Source: Lepiota brunneoincarnata (lineage: Eukaryota; Basidiomycota; Agaricomycetes; Agaricales; Agaricaceae). Taken from it: 64,000 nucleotides of DNA. The DNA is taken from assembly GCA_023014365.1 (NCBI GenBank), contig JAEBUN010000015.1:186001-250000 (forward strand), given 5' to 3'. Each line of letters begins with the position of its first letter. Position 1 is the first letter of the stretch. The notes under the pieces are model-generated. The model did not search any database. It was not told where the DNA came from and was given only the letters and a program-made list of their open reading frames with translations. Shown piece by piece: positions 20,139-32,000 of this stretch. The translations under genes and the position numbers were made by a program.

Positions 20139-23100
20139 ATAGGGACCGTCAGGAACCTAGGCGATTGAGGAGGGCGTGCCATGTCTGGTCTCAGAATGTA
20201 TTTCGTAGTTACATTCTTGTAGACTCTTTACTGGAACAATTTAAGGACGATGTGGATATGTTCTTACTACAGGAGCCGCCTTGGCGCTCCATCCGTCGCG
20301 TTCCGTCCTCCTCTGACCCTGACGGGGATGAGGTTGTCGGGGCGCCCAAGCATCCGGAGTGGCTGTGTTTGTTCCGCCCTCCTTCTTCCCCGGATCTACC
20401 TCCTCGGGTTATGGCATATGTACATAACCGGATGATGCAGCTCCGTCCCTCGCTTCGACGTGATGTCGTCGACCACCGTGACGTCATGGCCGTCTCCATG
20501 TTTCTGCATGGGGAGGCCGTGTACTTTCTCAACGTCTATTCGGACGATCGACAGTCGGGCATTCGCTATCTTGCGGATGCAGCTGACTCTCTCCTGCAGT
20601 GTGCCCTCATGTCGGGGGACTTCAACTGCCGTTCGCCGCAGTGGGACCCGTGGGCTCCCCATAACCCCGCTGCTGCCGCCTCCCTGCTGGAAACGGCGGA
20701 TTTGTTGGGCCTAGACCTCTTGCTCCCTGAGAACCCAGGCCCCACACACTTCCCCTTTGAGGAGGGGCTTGCTTCTACCGTGATCGACCTCGTGTTTGCG
20801 AGGGCGGCCGCGGGCCACCTGCCGCTTCCCACGCGGTGTCCCGATCTGTGGGGTCAATCTGACCATTGCCCCCTCCGGATCACTGTCCCCCTGGAGGCCT
20901 TCGAGGAGGCTGTGCCCAGGCGTTCACTGAAGCGGGACTCGGACAAGGAGGCCAAGTTTCTAGCTGAGGTTTCGACGGGGCTTATGGGCCTGGATTTTCC
21001 GGACCTGGGCTCATCTGACAGGATCGACGAGGTGGCCCTGGCTATCTCTGCGGTCTTCTCCGAGGCATGGCTCGCCCACTCCAAGGAGATCTGCGTCGTC
21101 TCACGGTCTAAACCGTGGTGGGACGGCGAGTGCTCGCGCACTTACGCGGTGTATTCTCGGTCTCGGGACCGGGAGGACGCTCGCACGTTTAAGCGGACCT
21201 GGAAGGCCGCCAAGCGCAGGTTCTTCGATGAGCGCATCGAGGAGATTGCTTCTACCAACAAGCGCCCCTGGGACCTGATGGATTGGGTCAGGGCGCGCAA
21301 GTTGCCCCCCTGCGAGGCGATCCGCTACCGCGATCGCCCCTGCAATACTCTCGGGGAGCTCTGGGAGGGGCTCCACGGGTCCTACAACGCCGCCAACGAC
21401 CGCCTGGTCGATGTTGGGGTTCTTGATCAGATCGATCCGCTCCCATCGTGGGAGTGGCCGGTCTTCTCTGACTTGGAGATGCACGAGGCTCTGCGCGCGT
21501 GCTCCTCTCTGTCAGCGCCCGGTCCGGACCACCTCACGTGGACGCACCTCAAGTCCGTCCTGGTGGGCCCAACAGTTACCTGTTTGGTCTGTCGGATCGC
21601 CGATGCCTGCATGGAGTGTGGGCATTGGCCTCGTCATTTCAAGGTGAGCGTGTCGGTTATCATACTGAAGCCTGGCAAGCCCTCCTACGCTACTCCGAAG
21701 GCGTTCAGACCGATCGTCCTTCTCAATACTCTCAGTAAGCTTATCGAGAAAATGATCTTGCGCCGCTTGCAGTTTGAAGCTGTCAAGTTTGGCGTGTTCC
21801 ATCCGAACCAGTTTGGCGGTGTGATCCAGCGGTCCACCGAAGATGCTGGTGCCTACCTCATGCACCTTGTTCGTGCCGGGTGGGCCCGCGGGTTGAAGAC
21901 GAGTGTTCTCGCCTTCGACATCGCACAGTTCTTCCCATCCCTGAACCATGGGATGCTTCTCGCGGTTCTGGCTCGGCAGGGGTTCTCCCCTTGCGTGGGC
22001 CGGTTCTTTGCTTCTTATCTCACGGGGAGGTTTACCAGCTATGCCTGGAATTCCTTCCTGTCTGAACCGTTCCGGGCGGAGGTGGGGGTGGGCCAGGGGT
22101 CTGCCCTCTCACCCATCCTGTCCGGCCTCTACCTGGCGCCAGCCATGTACATCATCGAGTGGAGACTCCCTCAGCTGGGCCTGTCGCTCTTGTCTTATGT
22201 CGACGATGGTACCATTGTGGCGCAGGCCTGGGACCTGGACGCTAACTGCGTGCTGCTCCGCAGATCGTACAAGGTTGTCCATGACACCTTCACTCGGTTC
22301 GCGCTTGTCGTGGAGCACGATAAGTCCGAGCTCTTCCATTTCTCACGGGATCGTTCCGGTGAGAATCCCCCGGTGGACTTGGGGTTTCCCCCGTTTACCG
22401 GCGCTACTCCCTTGCGACCCAAGACCTATTGGAGGTACTTGGGTTTCTATTTCGATCGTGCCCTTACTTTTAAGGAGCATGTTCGCTTCTATTCTACCAA
22501 GGCTATGTCCACGGTCAAGGCCATGGCGATGCTTGGTAATTCCGTCCGGGGGCTTCTGCCAGACCAGAAGCGCCTTCTATATCGGTCGTGCGTGGTTCCT
22601 ATAGCCACGTACGGCTTCCGTCTGTGGTACTACCGGGGCGCCAGGTGTAAGGGCGCTCTGGACCACCTTCGCCGGATGCAGCGTCGGGCTGCGCTCTGGA
22701 TCACCGGCGCCTTCAGGACGTCGCCCGATGGGGGGGTTGGGGCCATTGCGGGCCTGATCCCCATTCATCTTCATCTCCGGAAGCTTCGTGACCGTGCCGA
22801 GCTGCGGTACGCCACGCTTGCTCCGGGCCATCCCGTTCGTGCCCTCCTTGGCTGGGGCTACAGCGGTGATCTCCGGTCCCACATCCGGTCCATAGCCAGG
22901 CTCCCTCCCCGCGAGCTGATCAAGGTGAAGGGGCCTGTTGTCGACGCTAACCAGCGTCTTGCCGCCCTCGCTGGGCCTTTCGACGCTGTTGCGCCGGAGG
23001 CCTGGCCGGGGCGCCGTCTCCTGGATGTGTACCCCGACTGGGTCCGCTTCCACTCTTACGACTGGGGGGCGGAGGACGCCCTCACGGCCCATGTCGCAAC

Positions 23101-24019
23101 TCTCGACCGGGTTCTGGCCCGGGTGCAGGCTGATCCGGGGGTTCTGGTGGCAGCGACGGACGCGAGTCTGCTGCCCCGCCGGGTCCACCAGGCGGTTTCG
23201 GCCGCCCAAGTATTCCAGGGGCTGGACTGCATCCACGCGGTCCGGCTTCTGGGGGGGAAGGTTATGGCTCCTGAGGCCGAGCTTTTCGCCATCCGACTGG
23301 CGGTGTCCAAGGCAGTTTCTGTCGAGGGCGCCACTAGTCTCGTGTTGTTCACCGACTCGATGGCCTCGGCCAGGCGGGCGGTGGACCCGTCAGTGCACTC
23401 CGCCCAGGGTCACTCCTTGGCGGTCTGCCGCCTTCTCGCCGAGTGGTTTGCCGGAGGTCTGGCCTACTTGGTCCACTTCTGGGAGGTCCCCTCGCGTGCG
23501 AGGTGGCCTTTCCACACTCAGGTGCACGACTTCGCTCGGTTGTTGCCTCCCGTTGGGGTTGGGGCTCGTCCCCAGGCCTCGCTTGACTACCTCCGGAAGG
23601 AGGAAGTACGGTCGTGTCAGGATCGCTGGATCAACTTGTTCCAGGATCCTGACCATCGCGGGTATGGTTTCCTCCAGCTCGCCAGGGACGATGACTGTCC
23701 CCTGCGGCCCACGTATCTCCACGGTGGGGCCTGGATCCCGCACGCTCACTCGGTGTCAGTAATGGCCCGGATGACACGTGCTATTCTTAACCACGCGCCG
23801 ATAGGGGGCTATCGGAGGCGCTTTTTCCCACAGGAAGATTATTCCTGTCGCTGCGGGTTTCGGGAGGAAACTTGTGAGCACGTGTTTCGGGGCTGCCCTA
23901 GGCACTCCATGGCAGGGGTCCCGGCTACGGTCAAGGCTCTCATTGCTTTCCTCGAGGCGTCCCCGACCGCGTTCGCGTTCGCTGAGAGGGCCGGGCCCCC
24001 CCCGGGGGGTATCGGCTAG
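20135..24019 (+). CDS. LINE-A ORF2 polyprotein: endonuclease, reverse transcriptase, RNase H, CCHC finger (intact)
   Basis: 1294 codons without interruption. Apurinic-type endonuclease at ~15-245: WSQN near 17, LLQEPPW 44-50, GDFNC near 161, SDHCPL near 242. RT at ~450-800: FDIAQFFPSLNH near 593, GVGQGSALSP near 650, LSYVDDGTIV near 688. RNase H at ~1005-1110: ATDAS, APEAELFAIR, LFTDSMASARR. The finger C1238-x-C-x8-H-x4-C ends the protein. This is the enzyme set for target-primed reverse transcription: nick target DNA, prime on the 3' OH and copy element RNA. The domain order EN-RT-RNase H fits Tad-like and related fungal LINEs. The start overlaps the ORF1 stop (ATGA). RT and EN catalytic residues all look present. 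Confidence 0.94.
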   Translation: MNRDRQEPRRLRRACHVWSQNVFRSYILVDSLLEQFKDDVDMFLLQEPPWRSIRRVPSSSDPDGDEVVGAPKHPEWLCLFRPPSSPDLPPRVMAYVHNRMMQLRPSLRRDVVDHRDVMAVSMFLHGEAVYFLNVYSDDRQSGIRYLADAADSLLQCALMSGDFNCRSPQWDPWAPHNPAAAASLLETADLLGLDLLLPENPGPTHFPFEEGLASTVIDLVFARAAAGHLPLPTRCPDLWGQSDHCPLRITVPLEAFEEAVPRRSLKRDSDKEAKFLAEVSTGLMGLDFPDLGSSDRIDEVALAISAVFSEAWLAHSKEICVVSRSKPWWDGECSRTYAVYSRSRDREDARTFKRTWKAAKRRFFDERIEEIASTNKRPWDLMDWVRARKLPPCEAIRYRDRPCNTLGELWEGLHGSYNAANDRLVDVGVLDQIDPLPSWEWPVFSDLEMHEALRACSSLSAPGPDHLTWTHLKSVLVGPTVTCLVCRIADACMECGHWPRHFKVSVSVIILKPGKPSYATPKAFRPIVLLNTLSKLIEKMILRRLQFEAVKFGVFHPNQFGGVIQRSTEDAGAYLMHLVRAGWARGLKTSVLAFDIAQFFPSLNHGMLLAVLARQGFSPCVGRFFASYLTGRFTSYAWNSFLSEPFRAEVGVGQGSALSPILSGLYLAPAMYIIEWRLPQLGLSLLSYVDDGTIVAQAWDLDANCVLLRRSYKVVHDTFTRFALVVEHDKSELFHFSRDRSGENPPVDLGFPPFTGATPLRPKTYWRYLGFYFDRALTFKEHVRFYSTKAMSTVKAMAMLGNSVRGLLPDQKRLLYRSCVVPIATYGFRLWYYRGARCKGALDHLRRMQRRAALWITGAFRTSPDGGVGAIAGLIPIHLHLRKLRDRAELRYATLAPGHPVRALLGWGYSGDLRSHIRSIARLPPRELIKVKGPVVDANQRLAALAGPFDAVAPEAWPGRRLLDVYPDWVRFHSYDWGAEDALTAHVATLDRVLARVQADPGVLVAATDASLLPRRVHQAVSAAQVFQGLDCIHAVRLLGGKVMAPEAELFAIRLAVSKAVSVEGATSLVLFTDSMASARRAVDPSVHSAQGHSLAVCRLLAEWFAGGLAYLVHFWEVPSRARWPFHTQVHDFARLLPPVGVGARPQASLDYLRKEEVRSCQDRWINLFQDPDHRGYGFLQLARDDDCPLRPTYLHGGAWIPHAHSVSVMARMTRAILNHAPIGGYRRRFFPQEDYSCRCGFREETCEHVFRGCPRHSMAGVPATVKALIAFLEASPTAFAFAERAGPPPGGIG

Positions 24020-24385
24020 TGGCTCTGCCTGGCGCCCGGTTGGGTCCGGGCCGGGGCGTTGGTTATTCCCCCGCTGTCTACGGGCGGCATGTAGGGATTT
24101 ACGTGGGAATTGACCCCTAACCCCCGATAAGGGGGGGGACCTCGCTCCGGTTTGGTTCCCGTGCCGCGCGCTGGGCGGCAGCCGTCTTCCTGCCTCCGTT
24201 CGTTCGGGACAGCTTCGTCCTGGGCATGGGGAAACGCATGCTCGCGTCTGCGGTCACGCATTGTATGTACAGATACCCTGTAGCTTACGGCTCGGGTTGT
24301 ACCGTAGTTAGTAGCTGCACGCGGCCTCCCTACGTGGCCCGCGTTATAAATTGGAGATTTAAAAAAAAAAAAAAAAAAAAAAAAA
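24020..24385 (+). other. LINE-A 3' UTR and poly(A) (copy A2)
   Basis: Same layout as copy A1: one GATTTACGTGGGAATTGACC module with a C-run/G-run hairpin, then TTATAAATTGGAGATTT and about 25 A. Confidence 0.85.
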
Positions 24386-25754
24386 GTCTACCCTCCGTCA
24401 GTCCATCATCGACGGGATGCGCCCCTTTGGGAGGGACATCTCGGACGTCCCTGCGGTGGTAGGGCCTCCTGGCCGGGTCAAACCTGCTGTGGGTGCCCCC
24501 CCCTCTCGCCTGGCCATTTTGCCGGCGCCCATGGATACAGCCCCTGACGCCAGAGCCTCCTTGGCCGCGCCATCTGGAGGGGCTAAGTCCTCCAACTCCA
24601 AGGGTAAGGGCAAAGCCCCCCCTCCCCCCGCGCCGCCGCCCAACCCTAGGGGTCCGGGCCCGTCGCAGACAGGCACGTCTTATGCGCGGTCGGTGGTTCC
24701 GCTGCCGCTGCCTAAGGTGAATCTCTCCACCAAGCCCAGAGGCGTGAAGCGCTCCTTCGCTCAGGTGGCCGCCGCCACCCCGGTCTCAAGGGATGGCGAT
24801 ACGAAGGTTGCGGAGGCCATTGCCGCCATGGCGAGGGCCTTCCCACATCTCTCCCCCGCAGACATCCTCCACACCGTTGGAAGGGGATCCCCCACCCCGT
24901 CGTCTGGGAGGCCTCGTAAGAGGCCTTGCAACACCACCTCTGGCCCCACTAGGCGCCAGATTGTCATCCTGTTCGTGGGCCCTAGGCCCCCGATCAAGGA
25001 TTTGTCTCAGGTCGTCGCAGGGGCTAATCGTGCCCTCCTCAACGCGAAGTCCTCCCTCAACGTCACATCAGCCTCCCCAGCATACAATGGCGTCTCCCTC
25101 GCAACTGACCCGGTCGCGTCCATGGCGGATCTTAACGTGATCCAGGACTGGGCTTCCTGGTTCTTCCCAGCAGGATCGCAGTCTATGGCCACGGTCCCCT
25201 CCTCTAAGTCCTTCATGAAAGTGTTGGACGTCCCCTTTTTCGCTCCTGACGGGTCTCGCATCACCAGTCAGTGGATCGAGAACATCATGCGGCAATCATC
25301 GCATCGAGGTTTCCTTAGCCTCCAAGGCCCCCCCAGGGTCAGGAGGAACTCCGACAAATCAGACACTGCAACTGTCTGGTTCGAGATATGGGACTCACAG
25401 ACCGGGTCCACCTCCAAGTCGATGATCGGAAGGTCGTTGGCTGTTGGGCCCTGCGCTTGCCCGATAAGCGCAGCCTCCCAGCGGGTTGGGATGTCCCTCT
25501 GCCACCGTTGCTGGCGGTGGGGGCACCCGACTAATGTCTGCAGGGCGCGATTCCCAACCTGCCCTCTCTGCTCTGAGCCTCACAACGAGGAGAACCACAG
25601 GTTGATGGCGGGGTGCTGCAAGGCCCACCCCAATGCGAACCCACCGGTTGCCGGCACTGCTGAGGGCACGGAGTGCCCTCATCAGCCCCGTTGTAGGAAC
25701 TGTGGTGGCCCCCATGCTGCCCACGACAAGAAATGCCCATTCTGGCACAAGCGT

Positions 25755-27039
25755 TGAAAAGGTAGAAACGTTCGTATGTTTTAATATGGACAGTGGGCTT
25801 GTTTTCACTAAGCTTAGCCGAAATTCGATAAGCTTAAGCTAATACAAGTGGAATGAGATAGATAAGGAACAGTTTCGTCTTTTAGGGTGTTCTGGGGGTG
25901 CGTTCTGACAGCGAAATTCAAGAGAGTAGTGTTTTAGAGGTTAACGAACAGCCGTTGAAGTTATCTTAGCCGTACGGTGCAACAATGAAAGGACAATCCC
26001 TGTCAATTCAAAGCGCGGGGTCTCTAGTCTCTGGTCTCTGGTCTCTGTCTCTGTCTCTGTCTCTAGCACTCTGGAACTCTAAACTCTGAACTCTGGTCTC
26101 TGTCTCTGTCTCTGGGTTGGTCGACGACCGAAGAATTCACACTTAACGACGCACACTAAATAGCCCTCTGAAACCGTTCTTGATCACGGCTCGCAGACTT
26201 GCGTGTGGAAGCGGGGGTGAGACCTCTTGCTTCTCCACGAACAAGTGCGACCGTATTTATATTGTTTAGATACATATGAGAGATAGTAAATATGAAATAG
26301 AAAACAATAAGCTTAATTGTTACAGGCACTGTAGAACATTTTGGAAGGTTCGGCAGCATTTCTACCTTGCCCTGGGTTATGGGTTTTTCTCTGATTAACA
26401 AATGGCAATCCAGCCAGACGTGTTTCGTGCTCGTCTGCATTATTCTGCGTCCACGCAAGCGCGTTAAGACTCCGGATCAATTATGATCGGAATGTATAGC
26501 GGATGGACAGTCCCTTGATCCGTTGTAATTAATCTCAGTTAAGCAATAGGCCGAGGTGCCGGGACCCACAAAGCACTCGTTAATTAGGAGTCTTTGATAT
26601 TTCTAGGGTTTTGGGCATCGAGTGTTGCCTCCCGAACGTTGAACGTTCCGTTCCGTGGTCCGGTCATCATTATTGGGCTCGCTTTCGACGTAATACTCCT
26701 GCGACAGCCGCTAGGTACATTCTTTATATTCAAACGCACCCGGGTTCATCAGAAAACTGCTCGTAAGGTCCCTTGATGCGACCGGAGTATACTCGATAGA
26801 CTATGTAGAGTCCTGAATCCCTCTGGAAAGCGTTCCGATAGTTTGGTTCACTAAGCTTAGTGATAATGAACTGGTTTGAACACTTCCAAGGCTCGAATAT
26901 CCTCAATTCGGTCGAACTGGCTACTACGGGACATAGTACCAATCCTCTATAGAGTTCTCTAATGATATAGCCAATGATTCTATGTAGAGAATCGTTCCGG
27001 AGTACGGAATTCATGTATAGGCGTGAAATCAGCATATCA
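25755..27039 (-). mobile_element. LTR-H copy 1, solo LTR (~1.29 kb)
   Basis: On the minus strand it starts TGATATGCTGATTTCAC and ends CTACCTTTTCA (TG...CA). Flanks GCGT (25751-25754) and GCAT (27040-27043) suggest a 4-bp duplication; a 5-bp reading is possible if the terminal T belongs to the target. A TATAAATA-type box lies at 26254-26261 (complement). A GAGACA-rich microsatellite lies at about 26030-26115. It interrupts LINE-B ORF1. Two ORFs of ~100 codons on the LTR's own strand recur in the other copy. No internal domain is present. Confidence 0.8.
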
Positions 27040-27172
27040 GCATTTTGAAGACGGTTGGGCCAAGAAACGTTATCAGGAGGTACGCGGTTCCCCTACCACC
27101 CCCAAGGTCTCGCTAACTCAGCCTAGGAGTAATGCCTAGGTACCTGAACGAGTTACGTATATGCTCTCAGAA

Positions 27173-27187
27173 TGTAAATCGTAATTA
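27173..27187. repeat. Target-site duplication of LINE-A copy A5 (partner 29075-29089)
   Basis: TGTAAATCGTAATTA before and TGTAAATTGTAATTA after, with one C/T difference. Removal rejoins LINE-B ORF2. Confidence 0.9.
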
Positions 27188-29074
27188 TTTTTTTTATTTT
27201 ATTTTATTTTTTTTAAATCTCCAATTTATAACGCGGGCCACGTAGGGAGGCCACGTGCAGCTACTAACTACGGTACAACCCGAGCCGTAAGCTACAGGGT
27301 ATCTGTACATACAATGCGTGACCGCGGACGCAAGCATGCGTTTCCCCATGCCCAGGACGAAGCTGCCCCGAACGAACGGAGGCAGGAAGACAGCTGCCGC
27401 CCAGCGCGCGGCACAGGAACCAAACCGGAGCGAGGTCCCCCCCCTCATCGGGGGTTAGGGGTCAATTCCCACGTAAATCCCTACACGCTGCCCGTAGACA
27501 GCGGGGGAATAACCAACGCCCTGGCCCGGACCCAACCGGGCACCAGGCAGAGCCACTAGCTGATACCCCCCGGGGGGGGCCCGGCCCTCTCAGCGAACGC
27601 GAACGCGGTCGGGGACGCCTCGAGGAAAGCAATGAGAGCCTTGACCGTAGCCGGGACCCCCGCCATGGAGTACCTAGGGCAGCCCTGAAACACGTGCTCA
27701 CAAGTTTCCTCCTGAAACCCGCAGCGACAGGAATAATCTTCCTGTGGGAAAAAGCGCCTCCGATAGCCCCCTATCGGTGCGTGGTTAAGAATAGCACGTG
27801 TCATCCAGGCCATTACTGACACCGAGTGAGCGTGCGGGATCCAGGCCCCACTGTGGAGATACATGGGCCGCAGGGGACGGTCATCGTCCCTGGCGAGCTG
27901 GAGGAAACCATGCCCGCGATGGTCAGGATCCTGGAACAAGTCGATCCAGCGATCCTGACACGACTGTACTTCCTCCTTCTGGAGGTAGTCAAGCGAGGCC
28001 CGGGGACGAGCCCCAACCCCAATGGGAGGCAACGACCGAGCGAAGTCGTGCACCTGAGTGTGGAAAGGCCACCTCGCACGCGAGGGGACCTCCCAGAAGT
28101 GGACCAAGCGGGCCGGACCTCCAGCAAACCACTCGGCGAGAAGGCGGCAGACCGCCAAGGAGTGACCCTGGGCGGAGTGCACCGACGGGTCCACTGCCCG
28201 CCTGGCTGAGGCCATCGAGTCGGTGAACAACACGAGACTAGCGGCGCCCTCGACAGAAACTGCCTTGGACACCGCCAGTTGGATGGTGAAAAGCTCGGCC
28301 TCGGGAGCCGTAACCTTCCCTCCCAGAAGCCGGACCGCGTGGATGCAGTCCAGCCCCTGGAATACTTGGGCGGCCGAAACCGCCTGGTGGACCCGGCGGG
28401 GCGGCAGACTCGCGTCCGTCACTGCCACCAGAACCCCCGGATCAGCCTGCGCCTGGGCCAGAACCCAGTTGAGAGTCGCGACATGGGCCGTGAGGGCGTC
28501 CTCCGCCCCCCGGTCATAAGAGTGGAAGCGGACCCGGTCGGGGTACACATCCAGGAGACGGCGCCCCGGCCAGGCCTCCGGCGCAACAGCGTCAAAAGGC
28601 CCAGTGAGGGCGGCGAGACGCTGGTTAGCGTCGACAACAGGCCCCTTCACCTTGATCAGCTTGCGGGGAGGGAGCCTGGCTATGGACCGGACATGGGACT
28701 GGAGATCACCGCTGTAGCCCCAGCCAAGGAGGGCATGAACGGGATGGCCCGGAGCAAGCGTGGCGTACCGCAGCTCGGCACGGTCATGAAGCTTCTGGAG
28801 ATGAAGATGGATGGGGATCAGGCCCACAATGGCCCCAACCCCCCCATCGGGCGACGTCCTGAAGGTGCCGGTGATCCAGAGCGCAGCCCGACGCTGCATC
28901 CGGCGAAGGTGGTCCAGAGCGGCCTTACACCTGGCGCCCCGGTAGTACCACAGACGGAAGCCGTACGTGGCTATAGGAACCACGCACGACCGATATAGAA
29001 GGCGCTTCTGGTCTGGCAGAAGCCCCCGGACGGAATTACCAAGCATCCCCATGGCCTTGACCGTGGACATAGCC
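27188..29074 (-). mobile_element. LINE-A copy A5, 5'-truncated
   Basis: A minus-strand insertion into LINE-B ORF2. The tail is not pure A but A-runs separated by single T (27188-27214). The 5' truncation lies at nearly the same RT position as copy A3. It is flanked by a 15-nt duplication. Confidence 0.92.
27556..29074 (-). pseudogene. LINE-A ORF2 C-terminal part (RT thumb, RNase H, finger), copy A5
   Basis: An open frame of ~504 codons from MSTVKAMGMLGNSVRG to GPPPGGIS and the normal TAG stop. RNase H motifs read VTDASLPPRR, PEAELFTIQLAV and LFTDSMASARR; the finger is CRCGFQEETCEHVFQGC. EN and RT catalytic motifs are absent because of 5' truncation, so this is a dead copy despite the clean frame. 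Confidence 0.88.
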
Positions 29075-32000
29075 TGTAAATTGTAATTACATTCTGCTGG
29101 ACTCTTATCTCGAGTTGTATAAAAATGATTTTGACGTCCTTTTCGTGCAAGAACCCCCTTGGCGGAACCTCCGTAAGGCTCCCTCTACTGTCTCTAGGGA
29201 TGGTGAGGATGTTGTTGGCGCCCCACTCCATCCAGAGTGGGTATGCATTTGGAATCCTCAGCCAGGCGATTCATCCCCGCGGGTGTTGGCTTATGTCCAC
29301 TCGAGGCTGAAGTTGCTGCGACCGTCCCTCCGTAGGGACCTGGTCGACCACCGTGACATTATGGTCGTGTCCCTGTGGCAAGGGGGGCACACCTTTAATC
29401 TTATGAACGTCTATTTGGACGACCGCCACACCGCCATTCTGGCCCTTTGGGGGCTGGTGGACTCCCTGCCTGCCATGACGTATATGGCGGGAAACTTCAA
29501 TTGCCACTCAGAGCGGTGGGATCCTAATCGGGTCTCGCATCCGGGGATCACCCAATCTCTTTTGGAGGTTGGGATGGATCTGGGGCTTGATTTGGTGCTC
29601 CCAGTGGTTCCGGGTCCAACTCACTTCCCACACAATACGAATCTGTCACCATCAGTGATCGATCTCGTCTTCCTCCCGATGACTCGAGATCCTGATCTCA
29701 GGCCCCTGATCGATCTCGAGATGCGTGGTCCAAAGGACCACACGCCTCTTACTCTGGTTCTTTCGGTCACTCGATTTATGACCGGAGTGATCCGTCGTGT
29801 TCTGAAGCCCGATAGTGACAAGGAGTCGAAGTTCGTGGCTCAGATATGCAAGGGGCTTGCCACTCTGCGGCTGCCCTTGGTCACTCCTGTGGAGGTGGAG
29901 TCCGTGGCCCTGGCTGTAGCTCGCATCATCTCTCAGGCCTGGGATGCCTTCTCCGAGGAGGTATTCATTGTGGGGCAGTCTAATCCTTGGTGGAATGACG
30001 ACTGCACCGCTGCCATTAGGGCGTATTGGGCTTCCCCCTCGAGGGAGGTGTGGTATGAGTTCCGGCATGCCGCTAAGGCCATCAAACACAAGTTCTTCGA
30101 TGAGAAGATCGAGGAGATTGCTACTGCGAACAAGCGCCCCTGGAACTTGATGGCCTGGGTAGGCCTTTTGGCCGATTGTGTTGCTTAACACATTGGGTAA
30201 ACTTGTGGAGAAGATGATCTCCAACCGCCTCCAGTTTGACTGTGTCAAGTGGGGGGTGTTTCATCCCAACCAGGTTGGTGGTATCCGCCAGAAGTCCACT
30301 GAGGACACCGGGTTGATCCTCACTCATCTCATTCGCGCGGGGTGGGCTCGGGGACTATGGACTAGTGTTGTAGCCTTTGACATCGCTCAGTTCTTCCCTT
30401 CGCTGAATCATGGTATGATTCTTGCGGTACTGAGGCAGGTGGATGTGGGCGTTGGGCAGGGCTTGGCTCTGTCCCCCGTCTTGTCCGCCCTGTATCTCGC
30501 CCCCCTGGTGTACTTGTATTACCAGCAGACCCCCGGCATCGGCGTCGACATGCTTTTGTATGTCGACGATGGGACCCTTATAGTCCAGACCAAGAACTGG
30601 GAGGACAACGTTATGGCTCTGCAGGCGGCTTACCGCTGTGTACACAGGCTCTTTGACTCCTTTGGCCTCACGCTTGAGTATACCAAGTCGGAGGTCTTCC
30701 ACTTCTCTCGTAACCTGAGGGATGCCAACCCACCCATTGACCTGGGCTTCCATCCGTATATGGGGGACACCCCTCTGAAACCCAAACCATTTTGGCAGTA
30801 CTTGGGCTTCTATTTTGACCATGCTCTCACCTTTCGCAAGCACGTCCGCTACTATTCTACCAAGGCCTTCTCCACGGTTGGTGCGATGGGGATGCTTGGT
30901 AATTCAACCCAGGGATTGCTTCCTGACCAGAAGCGCCTCCTCTACCGGTCCTGCGTGGTTCCTATTGCCACGTATGGGTTCCGTTTGTGGTATCACGAGG
31001 GTTTCCATAACAAGGGGATCCTCAAGATGTTCAACTCCATGCAGCAGCAAGCCGCCAACTGGATCATCGGTGCGTTCCGCACATCCCCAACCGGGGGGGC
31101 AGAGGCCCTGGCGGGCCTTCTGCCCTTCCGGCTGCATCTTAAGAAGTTGGCTTCCTGGATGATATTCAGGGTTGCCACTCTTGCAGCTAATCATCCGCTC
31201 CGGCCCTTGTTGGGCCATGAATTTAGGGGGAGCTCTCCGGAGCACCCGTGGGCTATCTCGACTCTCACCCCTGTGCTTCGGCCTAAGGTGAAGAGTGCTC
31301 TCATGGAAGTACAGGCAGTGCTTCCGCAGCTTACTGAGCCGTTCTCCCCATTCGCGGACAAGAATAGGCCAGGTCTCCATCTTTTGGACCACTTCTCGGA
31401 GCGGATCAAATTTAGGCTCTACACCGTTGATCCGGAGGGGGATTCAAAGCAACAGCATCTCGACGGCTTGCACACCTCCATCCGGAGGGTGCAATCCGAC
31501 CCGTCGTCTGCTTGTATAGCGGCTGGTGCACACCGGCTGCTGTGCGGGAGGCTGCAGGCTGTCTCAGCAGCTTGCGTGTTTGCAGGCGGGCATCTGGTCA
31601 AGCAGGCCAGACAGGCCGCAGAGAGGGTTCTGCTCACTGATGTGGAGCTCCACTCCATTTGGTTGGGAGTAAGCATGGTCCTGAACCGTGTGGAAACTGA
31701 CCACATCTTTATCTACACCAGCTCTGCAGGCTCCGCCCGCAGAGCTGTGGATCCCTCTGTGCACACTGGCCAGGTTCATTCCCTGGAGGTGTGCCGGTCC
31801 CTGGACCGCTGGTTGTCTTCCAAGGCCCAGCGGACTGTTACCTTCTGGCAGGTGCCTTTGGGCTCTGTTGCAGAGCTTCACTCTGACGCTGTCAAGATGG
31901 CGAAGGAGCTCCGTGTATCACTGGGCGTCCGCCCGGCAACTACTATCAACTCTCTCTGGGCTGAAGTCACGAGGGGGTGTATTGACAAATGGGTGAATAT

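Larger units (their letters stand above)
17824..24385 (+). mobile_element. LINE-A copy A2, full length with both ORFs intact (6.56 kb)
   Basis: 5' end aaaacccttcttgg, ~119-nt 5' UTR, ORF1 17943-20138, ORF2 20135-24019, 3' UTR and A-tail to 24385. It is inserted into LINE-B ORF1 with a 15-nt duplication. It is the only element in the window with complete, unbroken coding capacity and is the best candidate for a source copy of the LINE-A enzymes. Confidence 0.95.
16601..27139 (+). pseudogene. LINE-B ORF1 (zinc-knuckle protein), interrupted, copy B4
   Basis: ATG at 16601 (MADPAVQAVAPP). A one-base difference in a C-run near 16624 shifts the frame relative to copy B8, after which PSTDPLDVLSPGSP continues in another frame. 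LTR-G and LINE-A A2 then interrupt the gene. From 24401 the C-terminal half is open (SIIDGMRPFGRD to PFWHKR at 25750) with knuckles CHRCWRWGHPTNVC, CPLCSEPHNEENH and CRNCGGPHAAHDKKC. LTR-H insertion creates a stop. The last codons are at 27044-27139, where ORF1 ends in TAG overlapping the ORF2 ATG at 27132 by eight bases. Confidence 0.85.

Noticed and set aside
26030..26115. GAGACA-rich tract as a CRISPR-like or satellite array
   Set aside because: Units are 6-8 bp without spacers. It is a microsatellite inside LTR-H, present in both copies.
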